DNA from: Vanilla planifolia
Taxonomy: Eukaryota > Streptophyta > Magnoliopsida > Asparagales > Orchidaceae
NCBI GenBank assembly: GCA_023846275.1
Contig: JAIUJO010000160.1
Coordinates: 313,809 to 377,808 of the forward strand
Length of the DNA stretch: 64,000 bases
Direction: 5' to 3'
Position 1 is the first letter of the stretch, and each line of letters starts with the position of its first letter. A program made the position numbers and the translations under genes. Positions 37,442 to 51,674 of this stretch are shown here, piece after piece. The notes under the pieces were generated by a model. That model did no database searches, was not told the DNA's origin, and saw only the letters and a program-made list of their open reading frames with translations.

Positions 37442-40400
37442 ACTTTTAATATTGAAATAATAATTTATTATTGTGTTTGCTTTTTTATTTGATTAAATCA
37501 TACTAATTTCAAATGTAGTTCAATCAAGATGATAAATATATCTTTGTTCTCAACTAGATGTGCTCTATCAATTAAATATCTATTTTTATCTTTCTTAATA
37601 CTTTTCTTCTACTTTTTTCATAATTTATGAGATATTTCAATTCACACCTAATTTGATGATTAATGGCATTACATTAATCTCCCTAGTATCTTGGAATGAA
37701 CTTTTTTCTTAAAATGCATCTGATTTCTTAAAAGATTTTATTTTGATTTTTTATATTTCTATCATACTCTAAGTCCCATCTCTTACGACTTTCACATTAT
37801 TTTGGTTTAATTATAATACGTTGCTTCATATTATCTTATTTTAGTTTTAATATACATCTACTTAATTTTTTAAAAAATTATTATTATGTCTACTTATTTA
37901 TTTTTGTAATTTATAGTAGTTCATAATAAGACCTAATTAAGATAAAACAATCACCATGGACTCATCTAAATAAGATTTATCTTTTTAAATATTCACTTCA
38001 ACATTTTTTAAAATTTTATTTTCCATGATTTTAGTAAGCTTTTTGAGTGACTTTGATAAATTCCAAATTTTACCATTAACGATGCTAAACTCGAAATGCA
38101 TAATATCTTGTAATGCAACTTTCTTATATAATTTGTTTCAATCTTTTAATTTGGTTATATTTCTTCCTAACTTCAAATCTTCTTTCATCTCACCTTTACA
38201 TCATTTTGATTTTTTGAGATAACATTTGTTATATTTATCTCATTTCAACTTTAATGTATATTTACATGACATAAAAAAGGTAATTTATTTTTTTTTTGCT
38301 TATTTATAGTGATAATTCATCGTATTTCAGAACAAGACCTAATTAAGATCAAAAAAATTCCATTATACTCATCTTAATAAGCTCTATCCAATTAAATATT
38401 TATTTTCTTTTTTTTATTACATAATTTTCACTTACTTTGACATGTTTTGAATGGCATTTTGGTTCATGCCAAATTTAATAATTAGAGATGTTGCACTTGA
38501 TCTCTTTGATATCTAAGAAAACAACTTTTACAAACAATTTATTTCATTTCTTAACAGCTTCACTTTAATTTATTTATATTGCTATGAAACTAAATTCTAT
38601 CTTCATGCAACATTCATAATGCCTTTAATTTATTATAACACATTTCTTTAATTTATATCATTTTATCTTTAATATTGTTTTAGTTAAATGTTTATTTTTA
38701 TGTTTTAATAAATTTTATTTTCTTGTTTTTTGACATATTTTATGAGGTGTTATGTAAATTGAGGATTTTACACTCAATCTCTTTTATATCTTGGAAAAAA
38801 CCTTTCCCATATAATGTTTCCCTTTTCTCCAAATATGTTCCTTCGTTTTTGTTAAATTACGATGAACGTTCAATATGCTCTAGTATGACAATTACATAAC
38901 ATTGATTTGGATATTATGCATTACTTTTATTTCTCCCTTTTTAATAATATTTTTATTTAGCTAAAAAAATTGTTATCTATTCTATTTTAAATTTTTAATT
39001 TATCATAATTCTAAGCATGATTCAGGCAAGATCAAACAAACTATGTTGGACTCATGTTTAAGAGTTTTGTCAAATTATGTTTTAATTTCCATTATTGTAA
39101 TAATTGTTTTTTTTGTGGCAATGGTGTGTATTTTGAAACATTTTGATTCTTACTTTGTTTGATAATCAAGGATGTTACAATCAATCTTCTTAGCATAGTG
39201 GAATGCATCTTTCTATTATAATTTAAATAATTTTATTAAAATTTTTGCATTTTTTAGAATATATTGTTTTGTAACATTAAATCTCCTCTTGTATCTCTTC
39301 TACATCACTTTAATTTTGTTATATTTCATTGCTTCAATTAATCTCATTTATACTTTAATATGAATTAATTTAATATCAAAGTGATAATATATTACTATTA
39401 ATGAATATTAATTTTTTATTTTATAGTAATTCCAAAGATGGTCGAGTTGGGATGAAACAAGTGCCATTCAAGTTGTGTCAATGAAGTCTTCAAAATTAGT
39501 TATTCGTTTACAAATTTTACTTTGTAAGGTTTTGACATGAATAGTAAGAATTTTTGTATTGTACATAATTAATCCTTTAAGGATTTTAATCATCACAGTA
39601 ACTTGAATTTCAACTCTATACTATAACGTATCTAGTTTTTCCAAATTTTTTCTTTTGATTTGGTTATATTGTAATGTAACTATAAATCTTCTCTTGTGTG
39701 AAAATTTCAACACTTTGAATTGGTTATATTACTTTGCATAAAGTTTTCATAATTTAACCTCAATATATATTAACTAAATATTAATTTATATATATTTATT
39801 ATTTGTGCTTATTTTCTTTGATATTACATAGTAACTGTAATGAATGTAAGATCGAAATGAAAAAAAAATCGTTGAATTCATCATAATTGGCTACATTTAA
39901 TTAGATATTCAATTCTATATTTTTAAAATTTTTATTTTATAGGTTTCTTGAGCACTTTACTAGGCATTTCACTATGTATTACATTTCATAATGGAGGATG
40001 TTATACTCATTCTCCTTAGATTCATGGAATGTATCTTTCCTGTAAAAACTATCTCATTTTTTCATTTTTTTTCATTTTGATTTGGTTATTTTACTATATA
40101 GCTCTAAACGTCCCCTTATTTGACATTTACATTAGTTTTATTTGTTTATAACAACGCTCTAAATTAATCTCATTTCAACATCAATACATACTTGCTTAAT
40201 ATTAGAATAATGTATTTTTTATTTATGAATATTTACTTTTATAATTCACAAATGTGGTCTGTTGGAGATGAAAAAATATTATTTAAATTATGACTATGAG
40301 CTTTATCTAATTTAAAGTTCAATTTTATATTTTTAGATATTTTATTTTTTACTATTAAGCATGGTGTGTGAGAAATTTTCTTTCTACCTTGTTTAACTAG

Positions 40401-42419
40401 AAGAGGATGTTATACTCATTCTACTTTATTTCCTTGAATATGACTTTCCCATACAATTTATCTTATTTTTATAAATTTAATTCCTTGATTAATTTGTTTT
40501 TCTTTAAAGCTCTAATTGTACTTTAGGGTGACCTTTATATAACATCAATTTAGTTATATTGCATTGCCTTAATTTTTCTAACTTCAACCTTAATATTTAT
40601 ATACATATTATTCAAATAATAATTTATCAATATTTGTACTTCTTTACTTGGTAAATAAAGCTAAAACAAATATCTTTAGAGCCATCTCGATATGCTATAT
40701 AAAATTAAGCATTAATTATTATATTTGTAAATATTTGTTTCTCGTTTGTTTACAATATTTAGGAGATATTTTCATTCATAACTGATGGATTGATCGCTGA
40801 TGTTACAATTGATCTCTTCATTATCCTACAATGCTAATAAAAATTAAATTTAAATAATTTTTTAAAATATTTTTCTTTTACATTGCTTTGATTTTGTTCT
40901 ATTAAATTATGTCAAATTTTCTCATTTCTTGTGTAATATATATTTAGTTAATATAAGTATTGAAAAATCATTTGCTCTTTAATTTATATTCACATAATAT
41001 TATAATAAAATTTAATATTATTTAAAAATATTTATTTTTGAAACTCAAAGTATTTCAAAATGATCCTTAATATAGGCAAAAAAAATCATGTTAAACTCAG
41101 CTCGATGAGTTCTATATAGATAAATACACTGTTATATTTCTAATCATTTTTTTCAGTGTTTTGGCATTCTTTGTAAGGCATTTGAATTAGTACCTAATTT
41201 GACTATTGAGATTGTTAAACTTGATCTCCATATATTTTTTTAATGAAAAGTTTTCCTAATCTTTATCTCCTTTATTTAAAGTTTTTGGTTTGTTTCCTTA
41301 TTTTATTAGGTAACTTGAAGTCGCCTTTTGTTTAAACAAAATATTACTTTGATTTGATTATATTACATTACTTTAATTTATCTCATTCTAGTTTTAATAT
41401 ATATTTATTTAAAATTAAAACTATAATTTATTATAGTTTATTTTTATTGAGTTTAATCATCTAAAGTAATTCCAAATTATGTACAATAACGATGAGACAA
41501 CTATCATTGGAATAATCTTGATGAGCTTCATCTAACAAAATATTTGTTATGCATATTTAATTATTTTATTCTAGAGTTTATACAAACTTTATGAAATATT
41601 TTGATTCATAAAAGATTTACATTTGAGGATATTATGTTCCATCTGCTTAATATCTTGGCATAATACTTTCTTATAAAATTTATCTTATTTGTTAAAATTG
41701 TTTTCTTTAATTTGGTTATATTACATTTGACATCGCTTTGAATTTCTACATTATATTTATTTGATTTATCTCCTTTTAATAGTAATATACATTTACTTAA
41801 TATTAAATAAAATTTATTTTTTTTTAGCTCATTAATTTTTTTAATTCATAGTAATTCGAAACAAGCTCTTATAAAGATTAAACAAATATCATGTGACTCA
41901 TATAATGAGCTAGATACAGCTCAATGATCATTATTTAAATCTTTAAATATTTTTATTTTCAATAATTTAGAAACATTTTATGAGGAATCTAACTTTCTAT
42001 GTCATTTGATCGTCAAAGATGGTCACACCTGATCAATTTAGTGTCTTGGAATGAAACTTTTCTATGAAATTTATTTCAATTATTAAATAATTTTCTATTA
42101 TTTGGTTATATTATAATACAACTACAAATCTTCTCTATCATGATCTATGAATCGTATTGATTTTATTCCATTAAATTATTATTTGTACTTCTTCACTTTG
42201 GTAATTCTAATAATTCTAAATGAGGTATAATCATAGAAGAAACAACTTTAATTAGTGTAGTCTACAAAAGGCCTATCAAATTAAATTATTATCACATTTA
42301 ATAATCGATTATGTTGGAGTTGATCTTTGGTTTTTCTTGGTATACACCATACTAGATTAATTTTGACATTTATTAAAATATTTCTTTTTAAATATGGTTA
42401 TACTATAATTGAAGTAAAA

Positions 42420-43060
42420 ATTAGTGTGTTAATTTTACAAGATGGGAGGGAATTATGGGTTTAAAATATTTTGTCTAACTTTAAGATTATATTTATTTTT
42501 TAAAAATTATTTAGAAAACTTTGATTGATAATTATATTAATTGTTAATTTTTATGATACAAAAATGAAAGTAAAAGTTAAAATGGTACATTAAAGTTTTA
42601 GGTAGTTTTGTTGAACATAGAACCTATGTCTACCCACCAATCAAGGTCATGAAAGAACTCACTTAGTAAAAGTGTTACAACTTAATGTTTCCTCACTACT
42701 CTTCTTAAATTTATTATTTTTTATGGGTTCAACTATGATCCTCTCCTTATCAAGCTTAGCCCTAACATGATTTTTTACTTGATTAAACAAGACTAAGTCT
42801 TTGCAAAAGTTTGGTCACCCTATCAAAGGAGAAATAAAAGTATATTGAATATTAAATTTTTAATAAAAGCATAAAAATTTTTCTATGTTTATTTATGACT
42901 ACAGAATAGTGCAAAGAATTAAAAACTATAAAGTTCATTTTTTAAATAAAATCTTTAAAAATTAGAATTCACGAGAAAAATTTTAAAATTTAAGTAGTTT
43001 GAAGTCATACATGCTACTTGGAGAAATTTATGCTAATAGAATATGACGTTGTCCTTCCAT
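42420..43060. other. Non-satellite block of unknown origin
   Basis: About 640 bases interrupt one stretch of orientation B satellite. Satellite ends near GGTTATACTATAATTG (42399-42414) and resumes near CATAATTTTATTATATTGG (43060). The block includes TTACAAGATGGGAGGGAATT (42436), ACCTATGTCTACCCACCAAT (42622) and CTATGATCCTCTCCTTATCA (42732). I see no reading frame of note, no terminal inverted repeat and no convincing target duplication. It could be part of a decayed transposable element. Confidence 0.5.
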
Positions 43061-46000
43061 AATTTTATTATATTGGATTTTGGCGCCTTTTAAAAGACTT
43101 TTTTTTACAATCTAGCACTCAATCTCATTAGTATTTTTGAGGGCACCCTTTTGATAAAACTTATGAATTTCAATAAAATATTTGCATTGGTTTTGCTAAA
43201 TTATTTTGTAACTCTAAATCTTTTTTAATTAAATTTTACATGTGTTTGACTTTGTTATCTTATATTACTTCAAATTTTGTAATTTTTGCTTTGACAAATA
43301 TTTACAAAATATTAGAGTAATAATTTATGATTATTTATACTTATTTATATTTGTAATTTGTGATAATTCTAAACAAGTTTTGATGGTGATAAAATAATAA
43401 TCATTAAATTTATCTTGGTGAGCTTTAGCTAATCAAATTTTTATTTACAATATTTACATTGTGTTTTGACATTTTTTTAATGAGATATATGTTGTAGTGG
43501 ATTATTCTCAAATAACTTTTCTTATTTCTTCGAATGTTTCATTTTTATTTTGTAATAGTATTTTGAAACTCTAATCATCCTCTAATTGACCATTATGCCT
43601 CTTTGATTTGGTTATATTACATTACTTTCATTTATTTCATTTCAACACTGCTATGAATTTACTTATTATAAAAACATTTATTATTATCTTTTATTATTTA
43701 ACTTTCTATCTCATAGTTATCCCAAATTAGATCTGAGACTGATGAAAAAAACATGTTTGGATAGATTATGAAGGGCCTTATTTAGTTGGCATTTTAGGTT
43801 TTTATTTTTCTAAAACCTTTGAAATTATGCATGATTTAATGATTAAGGATCTTACACTCAATCACTTTGGAATTTTGGGAACAAAATATCTCGTGCACTT
43901 TAACTCATTTTTTCAAATTATTTAGATTGATATAGTTAAAATGCTATCACTCTAATATTAACTTTATATGTCACAGCTTTTTATGTTATATTAACTAAAT
44001 TTATCTTATTTCAACATTATTATTTGTTTATTTAAAATATAACTAATAATTTATTATTTGTTGTGCTTGTTTACATTCGTAACTTTATGTAATACCAAGT
44101 GAGGTTTCATTGAAGTGACATAAACATCATTTGATATTTCTCCATGAGATTTATCTAATTAAATTTTTATTTTCATATTTTAAATTAATTTATTTATGAC
44201 ATTTTTTCATGCTTTATAAGGTGGTTTAATTCATACTAGATTTAAAAATCAAAGATCTTATTCTTGATCAACATAATATCTTAGAATATATTTCTCTTAT
44301 ATAATTTATCTTATTTCTTCAATTTATTTTTTTTGGTTTTTTTACTATGTAACTCTTAATCAATAGTAAGATTACCTTTACATGTCTTTAATTTCCTTAT
44401 TTTACATAATTTAAATTTATCTCATTTTAAACTTTAACTATATTAAATTATATATTAAAATAATAATTTTTTAATTTTTATACTTATTTACCTCTATAAT
44501 TTGTAATTATTGGAAAAACAATGTTTTTTAGATGAAACAAAGGTCATTAGACTCATCCTAATGAGTATTATCTGATCAGGTATTTGTCTGATTTTCAAAA
44601 TTTTTTATTACATTTCATTTTCTTATAATGGAAGTCTAAATCTACATTTAAGTGATAATTAAGACTTCTTTTAGGTATATTACAATGGTTCAATTTATCT
44701 TAATTTAGCTTTACTATACTATCTAATACTAAAAAACGATTTTATTATTTTTTATGCTTAATTAATTTGATAATTTGCAGTAATTCCATATATCATCTAT
44801 TCTAGTTAAAACTAACTTTGCCTAATATTGATGAGCTCTGTCCCATCAAATATAAATCTTTTCTCATTTAAATGTTACATTTCAAAGACTTTGAAATGAT
44901 TTAATGATCGAGGATGTTACAATCAACTTATTTTATTATATTATATTATTTAAATTTTTCTTATTTAAGTTTTAATATATATTTTTGAAATACTAAAAAA
45001 AAATTATTTATTTTTCATTTATTTAATTTTGTAATTTCTAAGAATTCCAGTTCAGGTATGATTTAGATAGATCAAATAGTGTTGTACACATCTCAAGAAG
45101 GTCTATCAAATTAAATATTTCTTTTTATATCTATAAATATTTTTTCTTTTCTTTTAGAATGCTTTATATGAATTTAGATTCATACCAAATTTGGCATTCG
45201 ATGATATGCACACATTCTTGTTCATATCTACGAAAGTAACTTTACTACAAATTTTTCTCATTCATTCAAATTCTCCTCTTAGATTATATCATATGGCCAT
45301 GAGGCTCTAGTTCTCCCATTATGTTACCATTTCATCACTTTGATTTTCTTATGTTAAATTCTTTAAATTTATCTTTTTTTGGCTTTAAAACATAATTGAT
45401 TAATAATAAAAAAGTAATTTTTTGTTATTTGTGCTTAATTATATTAATAATTCAAAATCTTTATAATTGAGGCCCATTTGTGATGAAACAAACATCATTA
45501 GACTCACATCGACTACCTCTCCAAAATTAAATATTTCATTTTATATTTTTTTAATATTGTTTTCAATACTCGCATGTTTTATAACAGTTTTTAATTCATA
45601 CTTAATATGATGATCAAAGATATTCAATTCTATCACCTCAAAAACTTGGAATGTAACTTTTCATTACAAATTATCTTATTTATATATATATTTCTTTTAA
45701 TTTTCTATCCTATTATTTTTCTCCAAATCAACTCTTAAATGACTTTTGAGTCTTCCTTAATATCTTTAACATTCGTTTAGTTAATAACAAAATAATAGTT
45801 TCTATTTTTAAGTTTAATTATAGTGGTAATTCATAGTAATTCTAAACGAGTTTTGAGTAAAGAAAAAATAAGCAAAAGTAGAGGTGCCTTAACTTGGTCT
45901 ACCTAAGTGAATATTACTTTTTTATATTTTCAAAAACCTTTTTAGCATTGATTACAATATATTTTTTCTATGTAGCTGATTTGATGATTAAGGGACAATA

Positions 46001-46739
46001 TAGCCAATCTCCTAGATATATTAAAGTGCAAGTATTCCAAAAAAGATCTAGTAAAGATGAGACAAAGTTCATTAAACACCTTCAAATGGACATTATCTAA
46101 TTTAAGCTTATTTTTTATATATTGTTAGATATTTTACTTTCATAGTTTTTAGGTGAATTTTATGTGTTATTTTCATTCATGCTTTCTTTTATGATTTAGG
46201 ATGTCATAATTAATCTTCTCAGTATCTTGGAACAATAAACTTCATGCAATATTTATCTCGTTTCATTAAATTTCTAACAGTGATTTTGTTACATTACTAT
46301 TAAATAAATATCTTGTGCAACGTGAGCATTATATTACTTTGACTTAATTATATTATATTGCTTTATTTTATCTCATTTTAACCTTAATTTATATTTTTTA
46401 AATATTAAAATAATAATTTACCATTATTTATGATTTTTATGTCTTGTAGTTAATAGTAATTTAAATCATGGTTTAATCATGATGGAAAAAATTTCTATGA
46501 CTAAGTTAATTTTGCAATTCAAATTTTTAATATTTTAAGTTTTTTTTTTAATTTTTACCATTTTCGCATATTTTTTATGCATATTAATTTATACTTGATG
46601 TGATAACCATTTATTTTGCACTCAAGCTACTCAATACCATAGAATTCAAATTTTGCAAATGATCTAGTTAATTTTTCTAAATATTTTGATTTGATTTGAT
46701 TCGAAATATCCTCTCACATCACCTTGACATCACTTTGAA
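43061..46739 (-). repeat. Satellite, orientation B, block 3b
   Basis: About nine units continue in orientation B. Landmarks include AATCTCATTAGTATTTTTGA (43112), AGACTCATCCTAATGAGTAT (44549), GAGGATGTTACAATCAACTT (44910) and AGACTCACATCGACTACCTC (45500). The block ends at CATCACTTTGAAAC (46730-46743). The 68-codon opening at 45894-46100 falls within monomers and is not a gene. Confidence 0.87.
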
Positions 46740-47790
46740 ACGTCCATTAGAAGTATGTCTAATGAAATTATTGTTCGTTTATGACGCAATAATAAGACAT
46801 TGGTTGATTTAAATAGCAATTTTGATGATATAATCATGTATTCTTGGCGACTGGGGTGCATGTAGTGCACATGATTTTCGAATGATCTCTTCTTTCATTA
46901 GAAAGAGAAGATCACATGACTTTGTGATCCGTTGTGGAAGCTCATACTTCGATGATGAGGGTTGCCAAAATACTTTGAATCAAAACAAAACAAGGACATA
47001 AACCATCATGCACTTTAGGCAAATATTTTGTGTTTTGCTCATCTACTATTTCAACATCAAGGCATCTTGAAAGAGAATCATATCCCACGAATATGATATC
47101 TATGTAGTGTATTATATGGAGTGTATTTCAAGGCGACTATTGGAGTATATCCATCAATCAGTCATGCTACAAAGGTTTGAGCCAGAAATCAAATTTCTTT
47201 TATTTTAATTATTTAGATGAATATATTAAGATATATATCAAAAAAATGTCAAATCAAACCTTTTTTACAAGAGTTTTTAGAAAACTATATCTATTTTTGT
47301 GTGGATGACAGACAAGACTCTCTTTATCTATTTTTCCTAGTCATTAAGAACTTTATTTTCATCTATACATTATATGTCAATATATAATAGATAGAAAGAA
47401 TACTCATAAGTAGTTCTATTCAAACAAAACAAGGACCCCTCATCAATGGAATTCAAAATGATCACCTTTCAAATCAAAAAATTCCATCAAATTGAATATG
47501 ACTGTATATGTGATAAAATCTAATATGCCAAGAATATCGATGAACCCAGTTCTTAAAATTGCTTAGGATAACATCCTTTAGCTTCTACGAGTTTTTTTAA
47601 TTCAATGTCCCTTTTACTAGATAAAATAGAATATTAGTTGATCATTTCTAAAAAAAATTGAAATTGGGTAAAGTTGTAAATTTATATTCACAAAATCAAG
47701 AATGAAGTTTTCATTTTTGGACATGCCAAATCATGAATACATAATTGCATCCGTTCTACAAATAGTCCCAATTATTCTGAAATTTTCTCA
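46740..47790. other. Non-satellite block with hairpins, unknown origin
   Basis: About 1.05 kb has no satellite landmarks and a more balanced composition than its flanks. Near its left end lie a hairpin-forming stretch at 46884-46913 (GATCTCTTCTTTC, a short loop, then GAAAGAGAAGATC, imperfectly paired) and a smaller stem GTGCA/TGCAC at 46856-46870. AAACAAAACAAGGAC occurs at 46981-46995 and AAACAAAACAAGGACC at 47423-47438, a repeated 15-mer 442 bases apart. Both strands are broken by stops and I recognise no protein. Satellite resumes near TTTTGGAATAATATATTTAT (47791). The insert could be a decayed mobile element. Confidence 0.5.
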
Positions 47791-48357
47791 TTTTGGAATA
47801 ATATATTTATCTTTTTCTTTAAAACATTTTTACTTTGATTTGGATATATTAATTTGTAACTCTAAATCCCCTCTCACGGGACATCTACATTGCATTCATT
47901 TGGTTTTATTAGATTACTTCAAGTTATCTTCTTTCTTCTTTAAAACACATTCCCATAAGAACAAAGTAGTAATTTACTTTTATTTATGGTTATTTACTTT
48001 TTGGAACATATAGTAATTTGAAATTTGGTTTGATCAAGAGCACTATCATGTTAAATATTCATTTTTAAAAGAACACTCCATATAATTAAATATTCCGTTA
48101 TTTTATTTTTAAATATTTTTAATTTTTTCCACACATTTTATGAGATATTTCCATTTATCCTTCATTTAATGATCGTATATGCTACACTTGATCTACTTAA
48201 TTCTTGGAATTTAGCTTTTCCAAACTATTTATCTCTTTTCTAAATTTATTTTTCACTTCACAGTACTATGAATCTCTATTTCTCATGTCCTAACCCTTGC
48301 ACCTCTATGAATAGTTTATATTACATTACCTTAATTTCACCTATTTTTTTGCAAATT
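47791..48357 (-). repeat. Satellite, orientation B, block 3c
   Basis: Just over one unit in orientation B follows. Landmarks include GTAACTCTAAATCCCCTCTC (47857), GGACATCTACATTGCATTCA (47879) and ATGCTACACTTGATCTACTT (48179). The 103-codon opening at 47702-48013 straddles the insert edge and satellite and is not supported as a gene. Confidence 0.85.
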
Positions 48358-48500
48358 TAATTTGAAGGTCTTGATAAAACCTAGTTTGGAATTTTATTAT
48401 ACTATCAAATTAAAAAAGTATAATACATTTTTCATATTAAAAAATTTATTATATATTTACTTAATATTAGAAAAATAATAATAAGTTATTATTTGAATAT
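48358..48500. other. Complex fold-back junction 4 (B-A-B-A)
   Basis: Orientation B ends near GCAAATTTAATTT (48351-48363), the AGCTTTAATAT region. A short A piece follows: TTGATAAAACCTAGTTTGGA (48373), matching CTTGATC...ACCTCATTTGGAATT. Then comes a B piece, TATATTTACTTAATATTAG (48452-48470), joined to an A piece, TATTATTTGAATATTATGTA (48487-48506). The last two meet in an AT-rich quasi-palindrome centred near 48480, where one strand of the monomer's AATAATAAATTATTATT core passes into the other. Confidence 0.6.
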
Positions 48501-51500
48501 TATGTAAGTATATTATAATTGTGTTAATAAGAAAAGTGTAACCATAATAATATAAGTAAATTAAAGTGACATGAAGTTCATTGAGTAAGACAATGAGTAT
48601 TTCATAGCAATATAATCAATTCAAAATGAAACATTTGAAGAAATGAGATACATTATATAAGAAAAGTTGATGCCAAGATACTAAGAAGATAATGTGCAAC
48701 ATTTTCTATCGCAAAATAAGCTAAAATATAAATATCTTGTAAAGAATTCCAAAAACCTAAAGAGATAAAAAAAAAAGAACATTTTGATAGATAGAGCTCA
48801 TCTAGATGAAACCAACAATGTTTTTTCCATTTTGAATTGAACCTTGTCTAGAAATATTAAGAACTAATAATTTAAATACAATATTAAAAATTAAAAAAAT
48901 GGAATATTTAACTTAACAAATCTCATTAAAATGAATCCAACAACTATTTATTATTCTCCATTTTACCTCATTAAGAATTACTGCAAAATAAAAAATTAAG
49001 CAAGTGTAAATAACAATAAGAGATTACTTAAATTTAAAGTGAATATATATTACAGTTGAAATAATATTGATTAATGTAATGTAAAATAACCCAATCAAAG
49101 TAAATGTAAAGGTCACATAAGACATGAATTAGAGTTTTAAAGTAATATAATAAAATCATAGAAAATCATTTGAGAAAAAATTTATGAGAATGGTGTAATT
49201 TATCAAACTATAGTGATTTAAAATAACATCCTCGATTGGCAAATCAAGTGCAAATAAAATTTTCTCAAAAAGCATGAAAACATACTTAGAAAAATGAATT
49301 TTTAATTTATAAAGCTTGTAAAGACAAATCAAACTACAATAATTTTAGGTTTATTAGAATTAATTTTTCTTATAATCTAACACAAAGTTTTTAAAAGGAA
49401 TATTTAGAAGTATTAAATTTTATATTAATTATATAGAACTCATCAAAACTAGTCAATATTATTCGTTTTATCTTAGTGGGGCCTTATTTAGAATTACTCT
49501 AAATTACAAAATTAAAGGATCAATAATAATAAATTATTTTTTTAATATCAAATAAATAAATTTATTAAATTTGAAATATTGTAAATTGAATCACTTTAAA
49601 ATAATAGAATTAATTTAATTCAAAGATCACAAGTGAGCAGCAAATTACATAGTAATACTACCAAAATTTGAAGAATTACAATATAACAAAATCATGGTAA
49701 CTTAGACATCAAACGAAGGAGAATTAAAGTCACCTAGTAAGCTAACCAAATCAAAGTGAACATGTTCAAAAATTAAATAAATTATATCAAAATAGTACAT
49801 TCTATTTTATGAATTATTAAATAAAATATTTTAAATTAAAAAATTAAAAATTAATTGAGTAGATATCACAAATATGTGTCATATATAATATTTATTTTTT
49901 CTTTGTTATTCCTTTTTTGAAATTGTAACAAATTAAAAATTACATATGTACATAAAATAATATATTAATTTTTAAATATTTGTTAAATATATATTAAAGG
50001 ATAAATTAGATAAACTAAAGTGTCTAATATATTTATCAAGGCAATGAAAAGATACTATAAGAGGAGATTGAGAGTTCCATTGTAATTAAACTAATAAAAG
50101 CAATAACATTAAGATGATAAAAATTTTATAATAAATTTGCATTCTAAGATTTTGTTAAGATCGAGAAAAACATCTTTGATCATGAAATATGTAATGAATC
50201 AAAATTTCTCATATGTATGCCAAACCCTATATAAAAATTAGTATTTATTTTCTAGAGCTCTTTGAGAAGAGTACAATGATGTCTTTTTCATCCCCATGAA
50301 ACATCGTTTGGAATTACTATGAATATTAAAATTAAATAAGCATAAAAGTCATAATTATTACTTTATTATTAAGTAAATATGTTTACTAAATCTATAATTT
50401 GATGTACTGAAGCATTTTAATATAACTAAATTAAAGCAATGTAATGAGGAGCAAAATAGTTTTAGAATAACATAATAATATCAAAGTGAAAAACTTGAAA
50501 ATTAGATAAGTTGTACGGGAATACTACATTGAAAGATACTAAAGAAATTAAGTGTAATATCTTTGGTTATCAAATCATGTACAAATTGAATTATTTCATA
50601 TAGTTGGAAAAATCAAAGAAAATATAATATTTATAAAAATAAAAATTAATAGTTTCATGAATAAATTATGTAAAAATGTTTCCCACAATGTTTTTTGTAT
50701 CGATTACACCTCATTCAAAATAGCCATAAACTAAAAAAAATAAATAAGCATAAATAATAATAATAAATTCCTTAATATTAAGGAAATATATACAAAGGTA
50801 GAATGAAAGAAATAGAAGCATTTTGATACAACCAAATCAAGGTAATTTAAAAGCCACATGATAAAAAATTAAAGTGAAATATATGAAGAAATGGTAAAAT
50901 GTTTACTAGAGTGTACCATTCTCACTCATCTAATTTAGTACAAATCAAAATATTTCAAAAATAATGTAAAAATTAAAAAATTAAAAAATGTATTTACTTG
51001 TATAATGTATGTTGGGATAAGTGCAATGACATTTTTTGGCCTTAATTGGAATTTGTTTTGAATTACTATAAATTGCCAAAGTAAATAAGAATAAATTATA
51101 ATAAATAATTATTTCATGTTTATGTAAATTCATATTATGTCTAAAATGGGATAAATAAAATGTAACATAATATATAGAATAAAAGTGATCTAAGGCTCAC
51201 ACTTAGGATATTTAGAGTTTCATGGTAACATAAACTAATCATAGGAAAAAAAATAAATATAGAATAAATCTTATGAGAAAATTATATTTAAGAATACCAA
51301 GAAGATTGACCATAACATTTGCAATCTTCAAATAAAAAATGAACAAAAATTTGTCAAAAAACATGTTTAAATCAAAGAAAGTAAAAAATTTAAAGATATA
51401 AAAATGAATATTTAATGGAATAAAACTCATTATGAAAAGTCCAATGACTTACGTTTCCTCCTTATCATACCTTATTTGGAATAACTTTCTATTACAACAT

Positions 51501-51674
51501 TAAATTAGTATAAATAAAAATAACTAATTTGTTTAATGTTTAAGTAAATATATATTAAATTTGATATAAGTTAATTTGAAACATTTTAAATTAAACAAGT
51601 GAAAATGATGTAAAGGTCACACATCTTAAGAATACGGTGTCATAGTAATATAAGCAAGTTTAAGAAAAAAATTT
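48501..51674 (+). repeat. Satellite, orientation A, block 3a
   Basis: About seven or eight units, several truncated, lie in orientation A. Core landmarks occur near 48796 (GAGCTCATCTAGATGAAACC), 48925, 49437, 50257 (GAGCTCTTTGAGAAGAGTAC), 51012 and 51426. The block ends near AAGCAAGTTTAAGAAAAAA (51651-51669), the TTTGAAGAAATGAG region of the monomer. Confidence 0.87.

Larger units (their letters stand above)
31566..42419 (-). repeat. Satellite, orientation B, block 3a
   Basis: About 25 units lie in orientation B. Clear landmarks include GAATCATCTCGATGAGGTCT (31565), GATGATGTTGCACTCAATCC (31701), GGGATGTTAGACTCAATCTC (32170), GCTCATCTCAAAGAGGTCTA (32826) and CATCTTGGAGTGCAATAGTC (34987). Openings of 124 codons at 34341-34715 and 137 codons at 36543-36956 are hydrophobic, Phe/Ile/Leu/Tyr-rich chance translations of AT-rich monomers, not genes. 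A local stutter of TAGTATTTAG lies at 33242-33312. No other element is seen in this block apart from two TA microsatellites. Confidence 0.88.
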
